Counted from the stretch's first letter, positions 32,966 through 44,420 are shown. The stretch: 64,000 bases of DNA from Seminavis robusta (GCA_903772945.1 CAICTM010000287.1:16768-80767); one strand, 5' to 3'. The notes: generated by a model not told the origin, from the sequence alone. Numbers and translations: made by a program.

Positions 32966-33556
32966 AAAAAAGAGAATGCATGCATGAAATCCGAGAAAGG
33001 TGAAGAAGATACACAATGACAGTCATCCTTAGGTCTCGTTTGATGATGAGCTAAAGCTATAGCCTGCCCATAACCACTCTCTCATCGCTTGTCCTACCGT
33101 ACCGTAGAGTACTTCTAGCTCGCTAGAGCGCTATCGGCACCACTCCAAGCAGAGCAATATAGGGGACAGAGCCAGGTCTGGTGCGCTCATTGCTCTGAGC
33201 AGCCAACGGGAAGATGATCCACCCATCCCACCCTGGCTGCTCAGTTCAGTGTTTGGGTTCCAACTGCTGCTCTGGGTTGGTGCACTAGCTACCGGTAGCA
33301 CTAGATAGCACCAATCACACACTGTTCCTCAACTCTACTAGCACTAGCTAGACTATGGTTCTGACACAGCACAATGAGGTATTGGCTACCGGTACTGCTC
33401 TTTCTCTAAAGAGCGGCGGACCACCTTTGATTGAACGATACCGTCACGCACACTTGTCCGATATCTTTTTGTTTGAAACGTTGTCAGTTTTCCATCAAGC
33501 TTTCTTATTATAGGGGGGTTTAGAGTAGGGAAATTATCTACGGAAGCCAGCTTTCT
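32966..33556. other. Spacer with CTAG and ACCGGT palindromes
   Basis: No gene seen. Palindromic words cluster at 33100-33130, 33288-33310 and 33338-33400. Confidence 0.4.
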
Positions 33557-34033
33557 TATTTAAGTCAGCGGGAGCTGCGATACCTCGGCAGAAAGACAAA
33601 TAGAAGAAAGAGGATCATGTTTGAGATTGCATCCTTCTTTCAAGGTAGCCCTGGCGACAACACCCGACTTCGTCGTGTGTTGCCGCCCGGTATCATTCCC
33701 TCATTATAACCTTCTTTTTTATGTATGCTAGCCCTGGCGACAACACCCGACTTCGTCGTGTGTTGCCGCCCACTATCATTCCCTCATTGTAACCTTCTGT
33801 TTTATATTAAGCTAGCATTGGTGTAGCCACGGGCTAACCCATAAATTTAGAGCTATCATTTGATCGTGTAACTCTAAATTTACAACACCTGCTGGCTTAT
33901 TGTGTTTTTGTCCTGAGTGCACTAACCTTAAATTACATTGATATATTCCTACCCCTAACTTTTATTGAACCTTCAATTTCCAGTTTTGCCAGCTTACATT
34001 ATCTCTATCCTTATACCCTGGCTTCACCGGAAT
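33557..34033 (+). repeat. Dispersed hairpin repeat, copy 1
   Basis: This block recurs, inverted and diverged, at 56012-56396. Shared text runs from the AAGTCAGCGGGAGCTGCG start through GGCTTCACCGGAA at the end. Inside are two tandem modules with an 83-bp period (33646 and 33729). Each carries a near-perfect hairpin of 16-bp arms and a 3-nt loop (33653-33687 and 33736-33770). There is no ORF, no clear terminal repeat and no obvious pol III box. I infer a mobile or formerly mobile non-coding element; its class is unknown. Confidence 0.7.
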
Positions 34034-34101
34034 AGGGGATCCCACAGACACAAAACGAGGGGATCCCACAGACAAAAACCAGGGGGATCCCACAGACAGA
34101 A
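34034..34101 (+). repeat. Short tandem repeat around GGATCCCACAGACA
   Basis: Three copies of a unit of about 24 bp, starting at 34034, 34058 and 34081, directly abut the end of the dispersed repeat and lie about 100 bp before the TatD start codon. The spacer otherwise shows nothing. Confidence 0.75.
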
Positions 34102-34204
34102 TATTTGCCATTAAAGGGGTAGAGGACTCAGGCAGTTAACCTGCCCAGGTATTACATGTAGTTGTTTCGTTGTTCCCTTGTTTTGCAACGCTCTACCTGC
34201 CTCG

Positions 34205-35482
34205 ATGATGGTGTCGACGACGACCAATGTCTCATGTCCATGCTGTGTGTTCCTGAAGGATGACTTGTTTCTACCGCCACTTGTGGCAAAGAAAGGGGAA
34301 GAGTTGCAGGCAGAAGAAGGATCAACCATTGAGACTGGAGTTGGAGTTCCGAGCCCCACGGAGGCCCTAAAATGTATTCAAGATTATGCCCAACAAGTCC
34401 AAGAGCAAAAGGGGTTGACACCGCAAAGTCCAGCAATCCTGCTTGTCGATACTCACAATCATGCTCATTTGAGACGGGAACGACACGATGCGTATGTGAT
34501 GCCAACTGGAAAATCACAGAGCTCATCGGCAGTGTTCGTAGTTTCGTTGACACTGGCAGTCGAACCCGCCGATTGGGAGGATGCCTTGCAGTATGCTGCC
34601 ACTTGCAGTACTAGTAGTAGTAGTGTGACTGAGGACAGTGAGCAATCTACGCCACTCCAAATGGCCGACAGGACACTCATGGGATTGGGAATCCATCCTT
34701 GGTACTTGTCAGAGCAAGTCCAAGCCAGCGACAATGATTGGAGACAGCGTTTGGAGACACTGATTCAGGAACATCCGTCTTGTGTAGTGGGAGAAATTGG
34801 ACTCTGCAAAATGGCAAAATGTGCTCGGAGTCACCCCGAAGGCAAGGCAAGAGGCTTTGAATTCCAACGGGAGGTACTGCAAGAGCAGCTGACTTTGGCC
34901 ACCAAGTACAGGCGCCCTGTGTCCATTCATTGTGTGCAACAACACGGAGTCTTTCTCGACATGCTCAAGGAAATTACGATGCAGGCAAAGGCTGAACCTG
35001 AAAAACCGCCATCTAGCTTTGTACCACCCACCATGGCCATGCACTCGTTCACAGGAACAGCACATCATGTGAAAGCTCTATTGCAATGGGAAGCTACGCT
35101 CTTTGGTGAAGGCCCAAATGACAGCAAAAAGAAGAAAAAGAAAAAGACCAACAACCAACAACAAAAAGACGAAGAGAACCACGCAATCAATAATCAACCC
35201 CGCCCACCCCTACTCTACTTTGGGTTTTCTCACATTGTCAACTATGACATGTGTACATCGGACAAAGCCAGGCGACAAGGACGAGAGGCGATCCGGGCCG
35301 TTCCTCTGGATCGTCTCTTGGCTGAATCGGATGTGCACCACCCTCAAGATGTCCCCGCTGGGACGGCTGGGGCCATTGCCTATCTTGCCTCGGCATTAGA
35401 GTTGCCAATTCCACAAGTGGCCGAGATCACCGCACGAAATGGGCTGGACTTTTTGCAGTCGCACCTTGGCAGACCCAACTAG
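34205..35482 (+). CDS. TatD-family metal-dependent DNase
   Basis: A single exon encodes 425 residues from the ATG at 34205; the frame is open nine codons upstream but without an ATG. It is longer than bacterial TatD (about 260) because of an N-terminal extension of about 80 residues and two polar inserts (for example a Lys run KKKKKKKTNNQQQ). Metal-site motifs appear in order: DTHNHAHL (HxH), GLGIHPWYL, VGEIGL (the Glu), SIHCVQQHG, AMHSFTGTA, and LLAESDVHHP (the final Asp). The family are Mg-dependent exonucleases acting in DNA repair or nucleic-acid turnover. The Cys-rich start (SCPCCVF) is not obviously a targeting signal. I am confident of the family, not of the cellular role. Confidence 0.9.
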   Translation: MMVSTTTNVSCPCCVFLKDDLFLPPLVAKKGEELQAEEGSTIETGVGVPSPTEALKCIQDYAQQVQEQKGLTPQSPAILLVDTHNHAHLRRERHDAYVMPTGKSQSSSAVFVVSLTLAVEPADWEDALQYAATCSTSSSSVTEDSEQSTPLQMADRTLMGLGIHPWYLSEQVQASDNDWRQRLETLIQEHPSCVVGEIGLCKMAKCARSHPEGKARGFEFQREVLQEQLTLATKYRRPVSIHCVQQHGVFLDMLKEITMQAKAEPEKPPSSFVPPTMAMHSFTGTAHHVKALLQWEATLFGEGPNDSKKKKKKKTNNQQQKDEENHAINNQPRPPLLYFGFSHIVNYDMCTSDKARRQGREAIRAVPLDRLLAESDVHHPQDVPAGTAGAIAYLASALELPIPQVAEITARNGLDFLQSHLGRPN

Positions 35483-35708
35483 ATAGCTAGGTCTAGATGC
35501 CAATGTTGCATCCATCCATTTCCTTCCAATGCCATCCCATTCGGATGGAATCCTTTGCTCAGCTGAACAGTGGACATGTGGAACTAGTGCATTCCTCTAT
35601 GGAACCTTGTACAACATGTATTTATTCGACAAATCTATCAACTCTGTAAAAACGACACTCATGTACACATCGCAAATGAAACTACCCGCTGCTCAGAAAA
35701 ATCAAGAT

Positions 35709-37023
35709 TTACATCGACTTGGCTTTCAGTCTCTCCACACTTGCAGCAAACCAACGATACAGTTCGGGCTTGTCCTCGATTGCCTTCTTGAGACCTGGTC
35801 GGTTGCCGTCTCGAACGTCTTCGGCCACTGACAACAACGCCTGCCACAAGGTAGCAACAACTGCACGTGTGGCTATATTGATGGATGGGCGAATAGCAAG
35901 AGTCAACGAAACAAGAACAGGCTCCTTTTCGGGCTCATCTGTTGTTGCTTTCTCGCTGTGGCGCTTCTGGAGCGCGGGGTGATCCTTGGGACATTTTCGA
36001 ACCATCAATCCACCGTCCAGTTCGATTCTATTCCACCCTGGGAGAGCTGGCGGGATGACACAACCGCTGTGCTCGCCTTCTTCCAAGGATTTGACCTTGA
36101 CTACAACCGCTCCTATTTCATCAACGGCTTCGGCCATGACGTTAAATGCAACAATCTCCCTGTTTCTAAGCGGCCAAGGCGTATCAATTCTTGCACGGGC
36201 AATCTGGAGGGCTCTTCCAACTTGATGAAGTTTCTCTGTTTCGCGCATTCCAAATTTGAATGGTCTTTGGAACGAAGGAATCCTGACACGCATGTTGCGA
36301 GGGGGAAACAAGTCAGCTACATGTACCTGCGGACAAGGATCAGCAGTAGGCGGCAACATACTAAACTGCGAAGTCTTACCAGTCGCAATAGTGATCAGTC
36401 TCATACAAAACAGCAAACAATGGCACCAACATGGACTCATCCAGGGCCATTTCAATGCGAGTAGATATCTCTTGCTTCTCATTCAGTCGATGGTAGATGA
36501 TGGTGTCACCATGTTTGCCATGCAACATGCAGTTCTTCTTCCATCCGCCAGCCTCTGGCGATGTTTGATGATCGATAATCACGTCTTCAATCATTCGAGT
36601 ATTCTCCAGCAGTGTGGCCTGACGTTTGCTATCCTTCAGGTGCAAGTTCCTCCTCCCCATCTCTCGCAAGAGTTGAGACACGAGGACCATTTTTTCATCC
36701 TTGATGGCCTCCTCAATGCCCACTAGAAGGTCTTGATCCGATTTGGAAGCAAAGTCCGCTTGAAGAGACTCATAGATTGCAAAGCTATCATGCAGACTAC
36801 TGTCTCGATCGCCCACAGAAGACGTGTCACTGGTGCATTCGGTTGCTGCCGTTGCCGACCCATTGCAATCAAACGAGGGCTTGGTCTTGAAAAACGGGGT
36901 TTCGTGAGACTCGTACAGAGTATGTAAGCTCATTTTGTCATCTTCAGCATTTATTTGCACATTGCCTTGAAGGATTGCTCCTCTAACGAGCGATACTGGC
37001 TTGGAAGCTAGGTGGTGATTCAT
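35709..37023 (-). CDS. START-like lipid-binding domain protein, two exons
   Basis: Coding exons are complement(36380-37023) and complement(35709-36282), with a 97-bp GT-AG intron between, giving 405 residues. The splice restores the Trp codon of DW-IPSFQRPFKFG, which the neighbouring paralogue carries uninterrupted. The N-terminal half is polar with a helical block (DQDLLVGIEEAIKDEKMV, LHLKDSKRQATLLENT). The C-terminal 230 residues look like a START/SRPBCC fold: GWKKNCMLHGKHGDTIIYHRL, LVPLFAVLYETD, WPLRNREIV, VVVKVKSLEEGEH, LTLAIRPSINIA. START domains bind lipids or sterols, so intracellular lipid transfer or sensing is likely. I chose the ATG at 37023; another at 36921 is possible. Confidence 0.8.
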
Positions 37024-37715
37024 GGTGATCAAAATCAATCTTTTTGGGAAAATTTGTGAGCTGTTGTTGTCTTGCAAATGGAGGGTAGCCTCATTGATGA
37101 TGCTCAGCCAAGAGTGCAAGGGGTATGGTCTCCAGGTTTTGGAGCTTGTAAACCACTGCAAGCGGCCATACAAGCAAGTGGAAATTTCGCCCGGGATTGG
37201 TTTGGCAACCTTGTTTGCATGGTCTGTGCCGGTATGTCCAGGTATGGTTTAGATTGGTAGTTGAGGTAAGGCTAACGTGGTCATTAAATTTTCTCGAACC
37301 ATTTCGAAATCATTTATGTTTACTCCATCCACCCAAATTTTTAATGCGGTCTTTTCTCTACAGTTTTTTTTGCCCTACTGGTAGCTAGCTAGCTATTACA
37401 CGAAGTACCGGTACATTGTACTTGTGTGATGGAAACTGGTCTCCAAGCTACTGGTAGCTAGCAAGTGCGTGAGATGATCTCGTCGTGCCAAACTTGAAGG
37501 TGTAATATCATGTTGCGGAATCAACCTCTCACTTGCTCTCTAGCTAGTTGTCCCAGCAGTAGCCACGGGTGTCTGCTGTTCGACATGAACAAACACTGTC
37601 TGTAGAGGCACGTGTCCAGTCTGCACCATTGACAGCTCTACACGCCCAACACATTCTAGAATGGCGGAGGTTCTATATTTCTGTAAACATTAATCTTTTC
37701 AGAGTTAGATATTCA
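37024..37715. other. Spacer between the START-like paralogues
   Basis: About 690 bp without a gene, holding the 5' flank of one paralogue and the 3' flank of the other. A CTAGCTAGCTA run and an ACCGGT palindrome lie at 37383-37412. Confidence 0.4.
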
Positions 37716-39095
37716 TCAACACTTTTGCGTCATGCGTTCCACCACTTCATAGACCCATCCATAAAGCTCTGGCTTGCTGTCAATGGCTGCCTTGTGAGGA
37801 GCGCTCTTGCCCTTCTTGACATGTTCTGCAAGGTAGATCAATGCGGCCCAAGCAGGTCCAGCAATAGTCTTGAGGATGAAGTTCTTTGCGGGAGATACCG
37901 TCAACGTGAAGGATGCCAGCAGCAGAGGATCGTTAAGGTTGTTGTTTTTGAGGCTGCTGGCATGTCGTTTGAGTGCCGGGTGATCTCGTGGGCATTTGCG
38001 AAAGGTTACGGCAGCATCCACCCCGATGCTTTCCCATCCTTCTGCAGCCTTGGGAACGGTGAATTCGCCTACCTGCTCTCCTTCCTCGATTGACTTCAAT
38101 CGAATGGCGACGGCATCAAGTTCCTCTACAGCATCCGCCAAGATAATCTTTCCAACGATTTCCCGATTAGTCATTGGCCATGGCATATCCACTTGGCACC
38201 GTGCGATTTGAAATCCTCGACTGATTTGCATCATTTTCTGAAAGGATCGGACCCCCAGTTTGATGGGTCTCTGGAAGGATGGGATCCATGTTGTGTAAAG
38301 GTTTGTCTCGTTTAGAGTGGCCAACAAAGGGACGAGAAGGGAGGCTTCAATGGGAGTTTCCATCCTAACGGTGATTTCTTGTTGATCATTCATTCGGTTG
38401 TACACGGCAGTGTCGCGTTTCCTGCCATGCATGATGGTCTGTCTTTTCCAACCGCCTTGCTCTTCAGGATTTTGGAGGTGGTCATCTAGGACTTGCTGTA
38501 TCTCCAGTGCTGCCTTCTCAAGACTGGCTTGCCGCTTGGTGTTATCAAGACGGAGGCCACGAGTGTCCATTTCCTGAAGGATATGAGACACGGCAATTTG
38601 CTTTTCCCATTCCACAGCTTCATCGAGTGCTTGCAGGAGGTGTCTGTCAGCCATGGAGCTGTAGTTGGTACCGCTACCGGAACCGGTGTCGAAGCAATCA
38701 TCCCCCAGGAAAACATCCAGACTCTCATCGCGAACACTGTCAGAGTCCAAGGAGCTGTTTGTCTCGGTTCTTGTAATCTCACGGGGATCAATCTTTCCCT
38801 TGCTCCCCATCATCTTAAAGTTAAAGGACCAATGCTCCTTGGTTGGCGTCTCCAGCAAAGAAGAAGAGCAGACAACCGAGCCATTTTCATCAACGTGGCC
38901 TCCACCAAGGGAGAAAGATTTCGATCCAGATCGAACTCTGCGTGGGGCGGACATGTTTCGTATTGTTAGACTAGTTGCTTGTATCGAGCTGGAGCGAGAG
39001 CTTGAGAGCTTCGTTTTGGGAGTTGTGGGTGGAGAGAGGACGTTTGCTTTCCGTTTCGATTTTAGGTGTGAAAATGTGAGAGGCACAGTGGTCAT
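37716..39095 (-). CDS. START-like lipid-binding domain protein, intronless
   Basis: One exon gives 459 residues from the ATG at 39095 (the frame extends 18 codons upstream without an ATG). It is the tandem paralogue of the 35709-37023 gene: HLLQALDEAVEWEKQIAV, LRLDNTKRQASLEKAA, GWKRQTIMHGRKRDTAVYNR, WIPSFQRPIKLG, WPMTNREIVGK and DSKPELYGWVYEVVER all have counterparts there in the same order. The first 120 residues differ and are Ser/Lys-rich (KTKLSSSRSSSIQ). As above, a START-type lipid-binding role is inferred. Same orientation, 690 bp apart, and the loss or gain of one intron mark a local duplication. Confidence 0.82.
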   Translation of the reverse strand: MTTVPLTFSHLKSKRKANVLSPPTTPKTKLSSSRSSSIQATSLTIRNMSAPRRVRSGSKSFSLGGGHVDENGSVVCSSSLLETPTKEHWSFNFKMMGSKGKIDPREITRTETNSSLDSDSVRDESLDVFLGDDCFDTGSGSGTNYSSMADRHLLQALDEAVEWEKQIAVSHILQEMDTRGLRLDNTKRQASLEKAALEIQQVLDDHLQNPEEQGGWKRQTIMHGRKRDTAVYNRMNDQQEITVRMETPIEASLLVPLLATLNETNLYTTWIPSFQRPIKLGVRSFQKMMQISRGFQIARCQVDMPWPMTNREIVGKIILADAVEELDAVAIRLKSIEEGEQVGEFTVPKAAEGWESIGVDAAVTFRKCPRDHPALKRHASSLKNNNLNDPLLLASFTLTVSPAKNFILKTIAGPAWAALIYLAEHVKKGKSAPHKAAIDSKPELYGWVYEVVERMTQKC

Positions 39096-39646
39096 TTTGA
39101 CTGTGACATTGTGACTGTAAAAATTGTGTTGAAGTAGAAGCTTTAACAAAATGTTTTTATCTAGGTCATTATGACCTTGATGGTCACAAAGTACTACAGT
39201 ACAGTAATTGTATAATAACGAACCACGAACCGCCCGTTCCGTTGCTACGGTACGGTACCGTAGGACGTCCCTGAAAAGCGATATACCACTGTGATCTACT
39301 GCAAATCAACCTAAACCAAAACTTGTTAAGTTCGTTATCTAGACCAGTAACAAGCCAACATTGCCATCCACAAACTAGCTAGAATCAGGCTTGGGACCTT
39401 TCCACTTTCCAGCCAACACGATGAGACGAGCCAGCACACTCCGTTGAAGCTCCATTCAGGCTAGCTAGCACCATGGTCCACCTTTCCACAAGAACTGGAA
39501 CTGCAAACTGTTAGATCGCAAGGTTGCCAGCATCATCACCACAAACAACAACAACAACAACAGATCTCACGCACCATTCAGTAAGAGTCATTGGATGAGA
39601 AATGCATGGCGCCATGGCGCCCCACGGGATGAACCACCGGCATGCC
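39096..39646. other. Spacer next to Harbinger remnant
   Basis: No gene. It has a TACGGTACGGTACCGTAG palindrome cluster at 39247-39264 and a CAA-type trinucleotide run at 39544-39561. The outer end of the Harbinger element probably lies here, but I could not find its terminal inverted repeat. Confidence 0.35.
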
Positions 39647-40672
39647 TCAAAGCCAATCCGTCTCAGTAACAGAATCAACGTAGCCAACAACATCATAATG
39701 AGAATATCCCATTTGATGGCCAAGCTGAATCAAAACAGCAGCAGCACGGAAGAAAATGTGGTGAGTGCTGGTTGGATGGCGGAAGCAGTGAGTCAGGGCT
39801 CCAAACGTCTTGAACCGCCTGTTGACAGTCTCATGTCTGGCTCTCAATGCTGCCATGGATCTCTTGTGCTGACAGTTCCGTGCGTCCTGTGGGGTGATGC
39901 ACTTGCTGTCACCCACATAGCCTAGGTCACAGATAACCTTTTCCCAAGGACGCAGCAGGTCACGGAGCCAATATCTGAAGATGGTGATATCATGGTTGCC
40001 GCTGGAAAGGGACCGTGGATCCACACAATGTCACCAGTTTTAATGCACAGCAATCTCATAACTCACCGCTGCACTTCGGAACTTGTGCGAATACCAAGCT
40101 TTGTTGTATGAGTGTGTTCCAGGAAGCATCTTGTTCCGAATCTTGAAGTGTGTTCCGTCAACCGTAACAAGACATCTGTCACCCGTGTTACCAAAGAAAC
40201 GATTGGCCCAAACAATCTGGATGAGTCAGAGCAGAGGATCATGACGTTAGCCGAAAGCAAGATGGGGAACAAGCAACTGGCCACGGACACAAGGCTGCCG
40301 ACACAAGGAACTTACCACATCTGTGTCAAGCCTGGCAATGGCTTCAAGATAGATTTCGGACCACTTCTTGACAGTTTGTTCGTGTGTTCCGACAGCCGAA
40401 GCAAGGACTTCCCAGGTATCATACCTTTTCAATAGCATCAGCGCCCAAAGGTAGTGCTCCGGGTCCGGACGTTTCGTGCACTTGTTCAAATGCTGTTGGA
40501 GGAAGATGCTTTCCTGTAGCAGTTCCCATCCATCAGCAACAACAGCAGGCGGAGCACCAAAATGGGCCTTGAAGCGACGCAATGTCACCTTTGCTGATCG
40601 ACTTGACTTGTACCTGGCAACCCGACGGCCCAATTCTTCGAACTGATCTGCTGACAACTCCATTGTGGACAT
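39647..40672 (-). pseudogene. PIF/Harbinger DDE transposase, broken
   Basis: Minus-strand pieces assemble into a Harbinger (DDE_Tnp_4) transposase. The first piece runs from the ATG at 40672 through YLEAIARLDTDV. A plausible intron (donor GTAAG near 40309) leads to IVWANRFFGNTGDRCLVTVDGTHFKI, which carries the first catalytic Asp. Then IKTGDIVWIHGPFP, a shift of frame, and ITIFRYWLRDLLRPWEK, VICDLGYVGDSK with the second Asp, and RARHETVNRRFK with the Glu. Frame changes near 40050 and 39995 break the chain, so no full-length protein is possible. The last part is intact to 39647. The catalytic triad is visible, so the identification is firm even though the gene is dead. Confidence 0.85.
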
Positions 40673-40684
40673 CAGTGCAGCCAA

Positions 40685-41795
40685 TCAACGTGGGACGGAC
40701 TTGAGTGCAACGAGTGGAGCCTCGATATTGTGCCACTGTGCCACCGGATTTGAAAGATCGAACATGTTTGCAAGAAAACTCCAAGCAGTCATTGGGACTT
40801 GCGATGACAGTCACCGGCCTGAGAAATAAGACAGCAGTGGGAAGGATAGGGTGAGCGACAGCCATACGTCACCCATCGAATGTGGATCTCGCTCTGGCTT
40901 ACCTGGTACCGGGAAATGCGGCGTATCATGGCCGTGTCATTGTTGTGGAGGTTGATTGTTGTGGAGGTTGATTGTAAGGGTTGGATCGTAGCTGATTGTC
41001 ATTGTCTAGTAGCTAGTGAGATATCGATAGTTGCCTGAAAGTGAGATGTATGCGACTGATCTGCTCCGGTAGCTAGATTCCATTCGCTTCCTGACAGTGC
41101 GCTAGTGCGCTTGCTTGCAGTGTCAAGACTAGTTCGGATGCACACAACGGACCATTCACTTGGCCAACGCCTAGCTAGGAACTGTACTCGGAACTTGATC
41201 CAGCCGGCACTCCGAATCCATCAGTAAACTAGTTTCCCACTTGCTTAGATCTCTTTGGCCATCAACTTGTTGCAGTGTGGTAAACAGCACGGTCCATTGG
41301 TGGCTGCAGATTGGCTGCAACCGGGGTGGAAAAAGTTGACACCGGATTGACCGGCACGCTTTGATTGGCTCGCAATCCGAATCCTTCGGAATGGTCAGGT
41401 CAACGGCAATCCAATCGCATGGCAGTCAGGTATACTTATATTCCGGTCAGGTTAAAAGCAATCCGATACCGGTTAGAGTCCGGTCAGGTACCGTTGAATT
41501 TCCCATACAAAAGCGCGCGAGAAGCACCGGAATCGGAACGCGGTCTTACCGCGACCAGATCTCAACGGATCGCATTCCCGTTGATTGCACCGCTTGACAC
41601 CACAATCACACCGCGATACGATTGACACTACAATCTCACCGCGATTATTCAAGATGGCGATCTCCAGAAAACCTGACAATGACGCCTTCTCCGGTAAACC
41701 GGACGGCGATACCGCGATCACCACACCGCAGTCTCCTCTCACAGTTCAGTCAACCGCAATCTTTGAGCACTCTTTGACCACAAGCAATCTCGACC
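40685..41795. other. Spacer with short direct repeats
   Basis: It lies between the divergent Harbinger remnant and the 41796 gene. A 14-bp direct repeat (TTGTGGAGGTTGAT) occurs at 40944-40973, and a unit of about 28 bp is duplicated at 41593-41647. GGTCAGGT-type phrases recur from 41393 to 41490. No gene seen. Confidence 0.4.
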
Positions 41796-43596
41796 ATGGC
41801 GACCAACACCGAACTCACCGATGACATGCTTGCACGTCTTGCCAAGATTCCAGCCGAGTACAAGGAGAAGGGCGCACCTGATGACAACACCCGCCTATGC
41901 AATTCGTGGCGAGGAGCCCTGGATTTGGACAAGGATGAGCTCCACAAGATGATCTTTGAGGCCATGGACTCCAAGAAGAAGATTACTGCTGCCGGTGTCA
42001 AGAACGAACACCCCAAGTTTCGGATCTACACCACTGCATGCCTTCAGTGCGCCTTTAGCAACCTCCGACGCAAGTGGAAGGCCACCAAGGAGAAGAAAGA
42101 AACGAGTAAGTTCCATTCGCTCACGTACATTGGCTTTCCGGTCCACAAATCTCACTCTTTTGTTCTCATCTACAGTGACCAAGGAGGGCGGCGGCGGGCA
42201 AGGCCTGAAGGCTCAGCGGCCCTGTGGCTCTGTCAAGGATGGCAGTGGTGGAAGCAAGGCTGGCAGCAAGGCTGGCAGCAAGGCTGGCAGCAAGAAGAGC
42301 ACGTCATCCAAGAAGAAACCAGCACGCCCTTCCTACTTTCGTGACACTTCCACCATGTACCGCTGTGATGGCACTATCCGCTCTCACCGAACAACAAAAA
42401 CAACTACTGGCATGTCCATGTCCGGCAAGACTATCGCCCAAGATGGTGAAGTGCAAAAGAATATTCCTGGAACGGCTCGCCCTTGCAATGCCTTCACTGT
42501 GGAGAAGGAAATCGGTGGTACTGTGGCGGTCAGTCAACTGGATGCCTGGGTTGACAGCTCACTCAACCATCGTGCAAGCGCTCATGTTCAAGTGATGAAT
42601 GGTCTTGTCATGGAAGATGACACTTTGCAGTGTCGTGTGAGCAGCACCAAACCTGACCAGCTTGTTATCTCGATGGCTTTGAGTTCCACTTTCACCAATC
42701 CGGATATGAAGCTTGCCTACCTCGTCGAAAAGATTCGAGCTGTGTATGGCGAGGATCTTGACGATGAGACCTGTTTTGGAATTTTGAAATCGCATCCTCG
42801 GTACATCTCGTGCTTGCAAAACCTTACCCGTTTGCGTGGTCATCTCCCCGACGATGAGCCGCTCCTTGTGGAGTTTCGTATGCAGGCTCCCTTCAACATC
42901 CATGCTGACATCGTTACCCAGAAAGAAGATGCCGTCTTCTTTGGGTTCGAGATCTCACATGAAAATGACGAGACCAATGTCTGGTTTGAGCTGAAGGAGA
43001 ACGGCAAGCAGTTCAAGGCAGTCACCATCGAGAAGTTTTATTCTGTTTCCAACCAACATGCTGGCAGAGCCAAGAAGAGTATGTTCCAGAGCAAGATGTC
43101 ATCCATTCCTGAGAGTGTGAGTTTTGTCTCGCCCACAAAGGCGTCGGCTCGTTCTCGCCGCCAGCAGAGTGTAGCCACCGAAGATGACAGCTCCACCATC
43201 AAGACGGAAGACCAGGGAGCCAGTCGAATGGATGCTGACGACGACGATGACGAATCGTCATGGGACTCGAACCTTAGGGACTCTGAGAGCGAGGAAGGTG
43301 AAACGCCGGAGATGGAAGCACTGCGCAAGCAGGTGGCGGAGGTGACATCAATCGTCTCTGGCCTTGCTCAAACCAAGTCGTTTGACAGCAGTGAAGGTAG
43401 CAAGTCAAACCTTGCCGGCAATCTGAAGAAGAAGAAGACGAATCAAGGCAATGCTTCAAGCAACTCTATTGCCGGTGACAGCAAGGCTTCTCGTCGTAGC
43501 ACTGGAACTCGTGGCACCCAAGCTCGAGAAGAGAAACGCAAGACCGGAGGAGGTGGTGGTGGATCTGATGAGTATGCTGCGAAAAAGGTCCTTTGA
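41796..43596 (+). CDS. Unknown basic and coiled protein, possibly transposon-linked
   Basis: Exons 41796-42105 and 42176-43596 with a 70-bp GT-AG intron encode 576 residues. The N-terminal 100 residues look like a small helical domain (WRGALDLDKDELHKMIFEAM, CAFSNLRRKWKATKEKK). A Gly/Ser/Lys repeat follows (GSKAGSKAGSKAGSKK), then a long folded-looking middle (EEDDTL, MKLAYLVEKIRAVYGEDLDD, PLLVEFRMQAPFNIHADIV, FFGFEISHENDETNVWFEL). An acidic stretch (DADDDDDESSWDS), a short coiled coil (EMEALRKQVAEVTSIVSGLA) and a basic tail end it. I do not recognise it. It is head-to-head with the Harbinger remnant; two-gene Harbinger elements carry a DNA-binding partner protein, so this could be one, but no MYB/SANT signature is visible. 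Confidence 0.6.
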
Positions 43597-43599
43597 AAC

Positions 43600-44420
43600 G
43601 AGGCCAACATGTTGTGGTGGCCATCCCCTCTGTGCTACTGGTTGTTTAAGTGGCAATTGGATAGGCGTGTTGTTGAAGAGGTTGCAAGTGATGAGGAGTT
43701 AGATAACAAACAAACCTAGTAGGAGTAAACTTTATTGGCAAAATACTGCTTTTCAGGCACGTCCTACGACTGTACCTTCTTGTCCTGCTTACCGTTGGTA
43801 TGCGTACATGTACGGTTACGGTAAAGGTATGTAGTCAATGAGGGAGAGAACTGTGTGCGGGCCTTCATTAGTGCAGCTACTATTTTAAAATAGTGCAGTA
43901 TGGTATCGGTATGACTCCCATCTCTAACCCCGAGCGGTTGTGTGGCTACATCCCACGCAATGCATACATGTATGCTCCCTGCATTTTGGATACTAGCATG
44001 GTCGTGACAGTCTTGATAGGAAGGTTGAATTGGAAGGTTAAACCTGAGCATCACAAACACCACACCGTTCGTTCGCTCTGTCGAGGAATGAAGGAAGTTT
44101 GACTGAAACGGAGGGTACACTATATCCTAGCTTGGCTTTGCTTGGCTATGGAACTTGCTTGTTGCGCATGTAGCCAGAGCGCTTTGCGAACTGAGACGAC
44201 TGCATTTGATAGATAGATAGAACTGAGTCGACTTGCGCTGCCCTGTAGCAACGCAATACACGACAAGGCAGGATTTGTTTCGGGGAGAGGCTTGCTGTCG
44301 GATGCGACCTCTGTGATTCCTGACTGGACTACTAGCTATTATCTCCACCAGGATCCATTCACTATCTAGTATCCGTTAATGACCATCCGTCACTGCACTA
44401 CTGTAGTGATATTTCCTATT
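43600..44420. other. Spacer between convergent genes
   Basis: About 820 bp with no gene; it holds the two 3' flanks. A short run of TAGA units occurs at 44209-44220. Confidence 0.4.
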
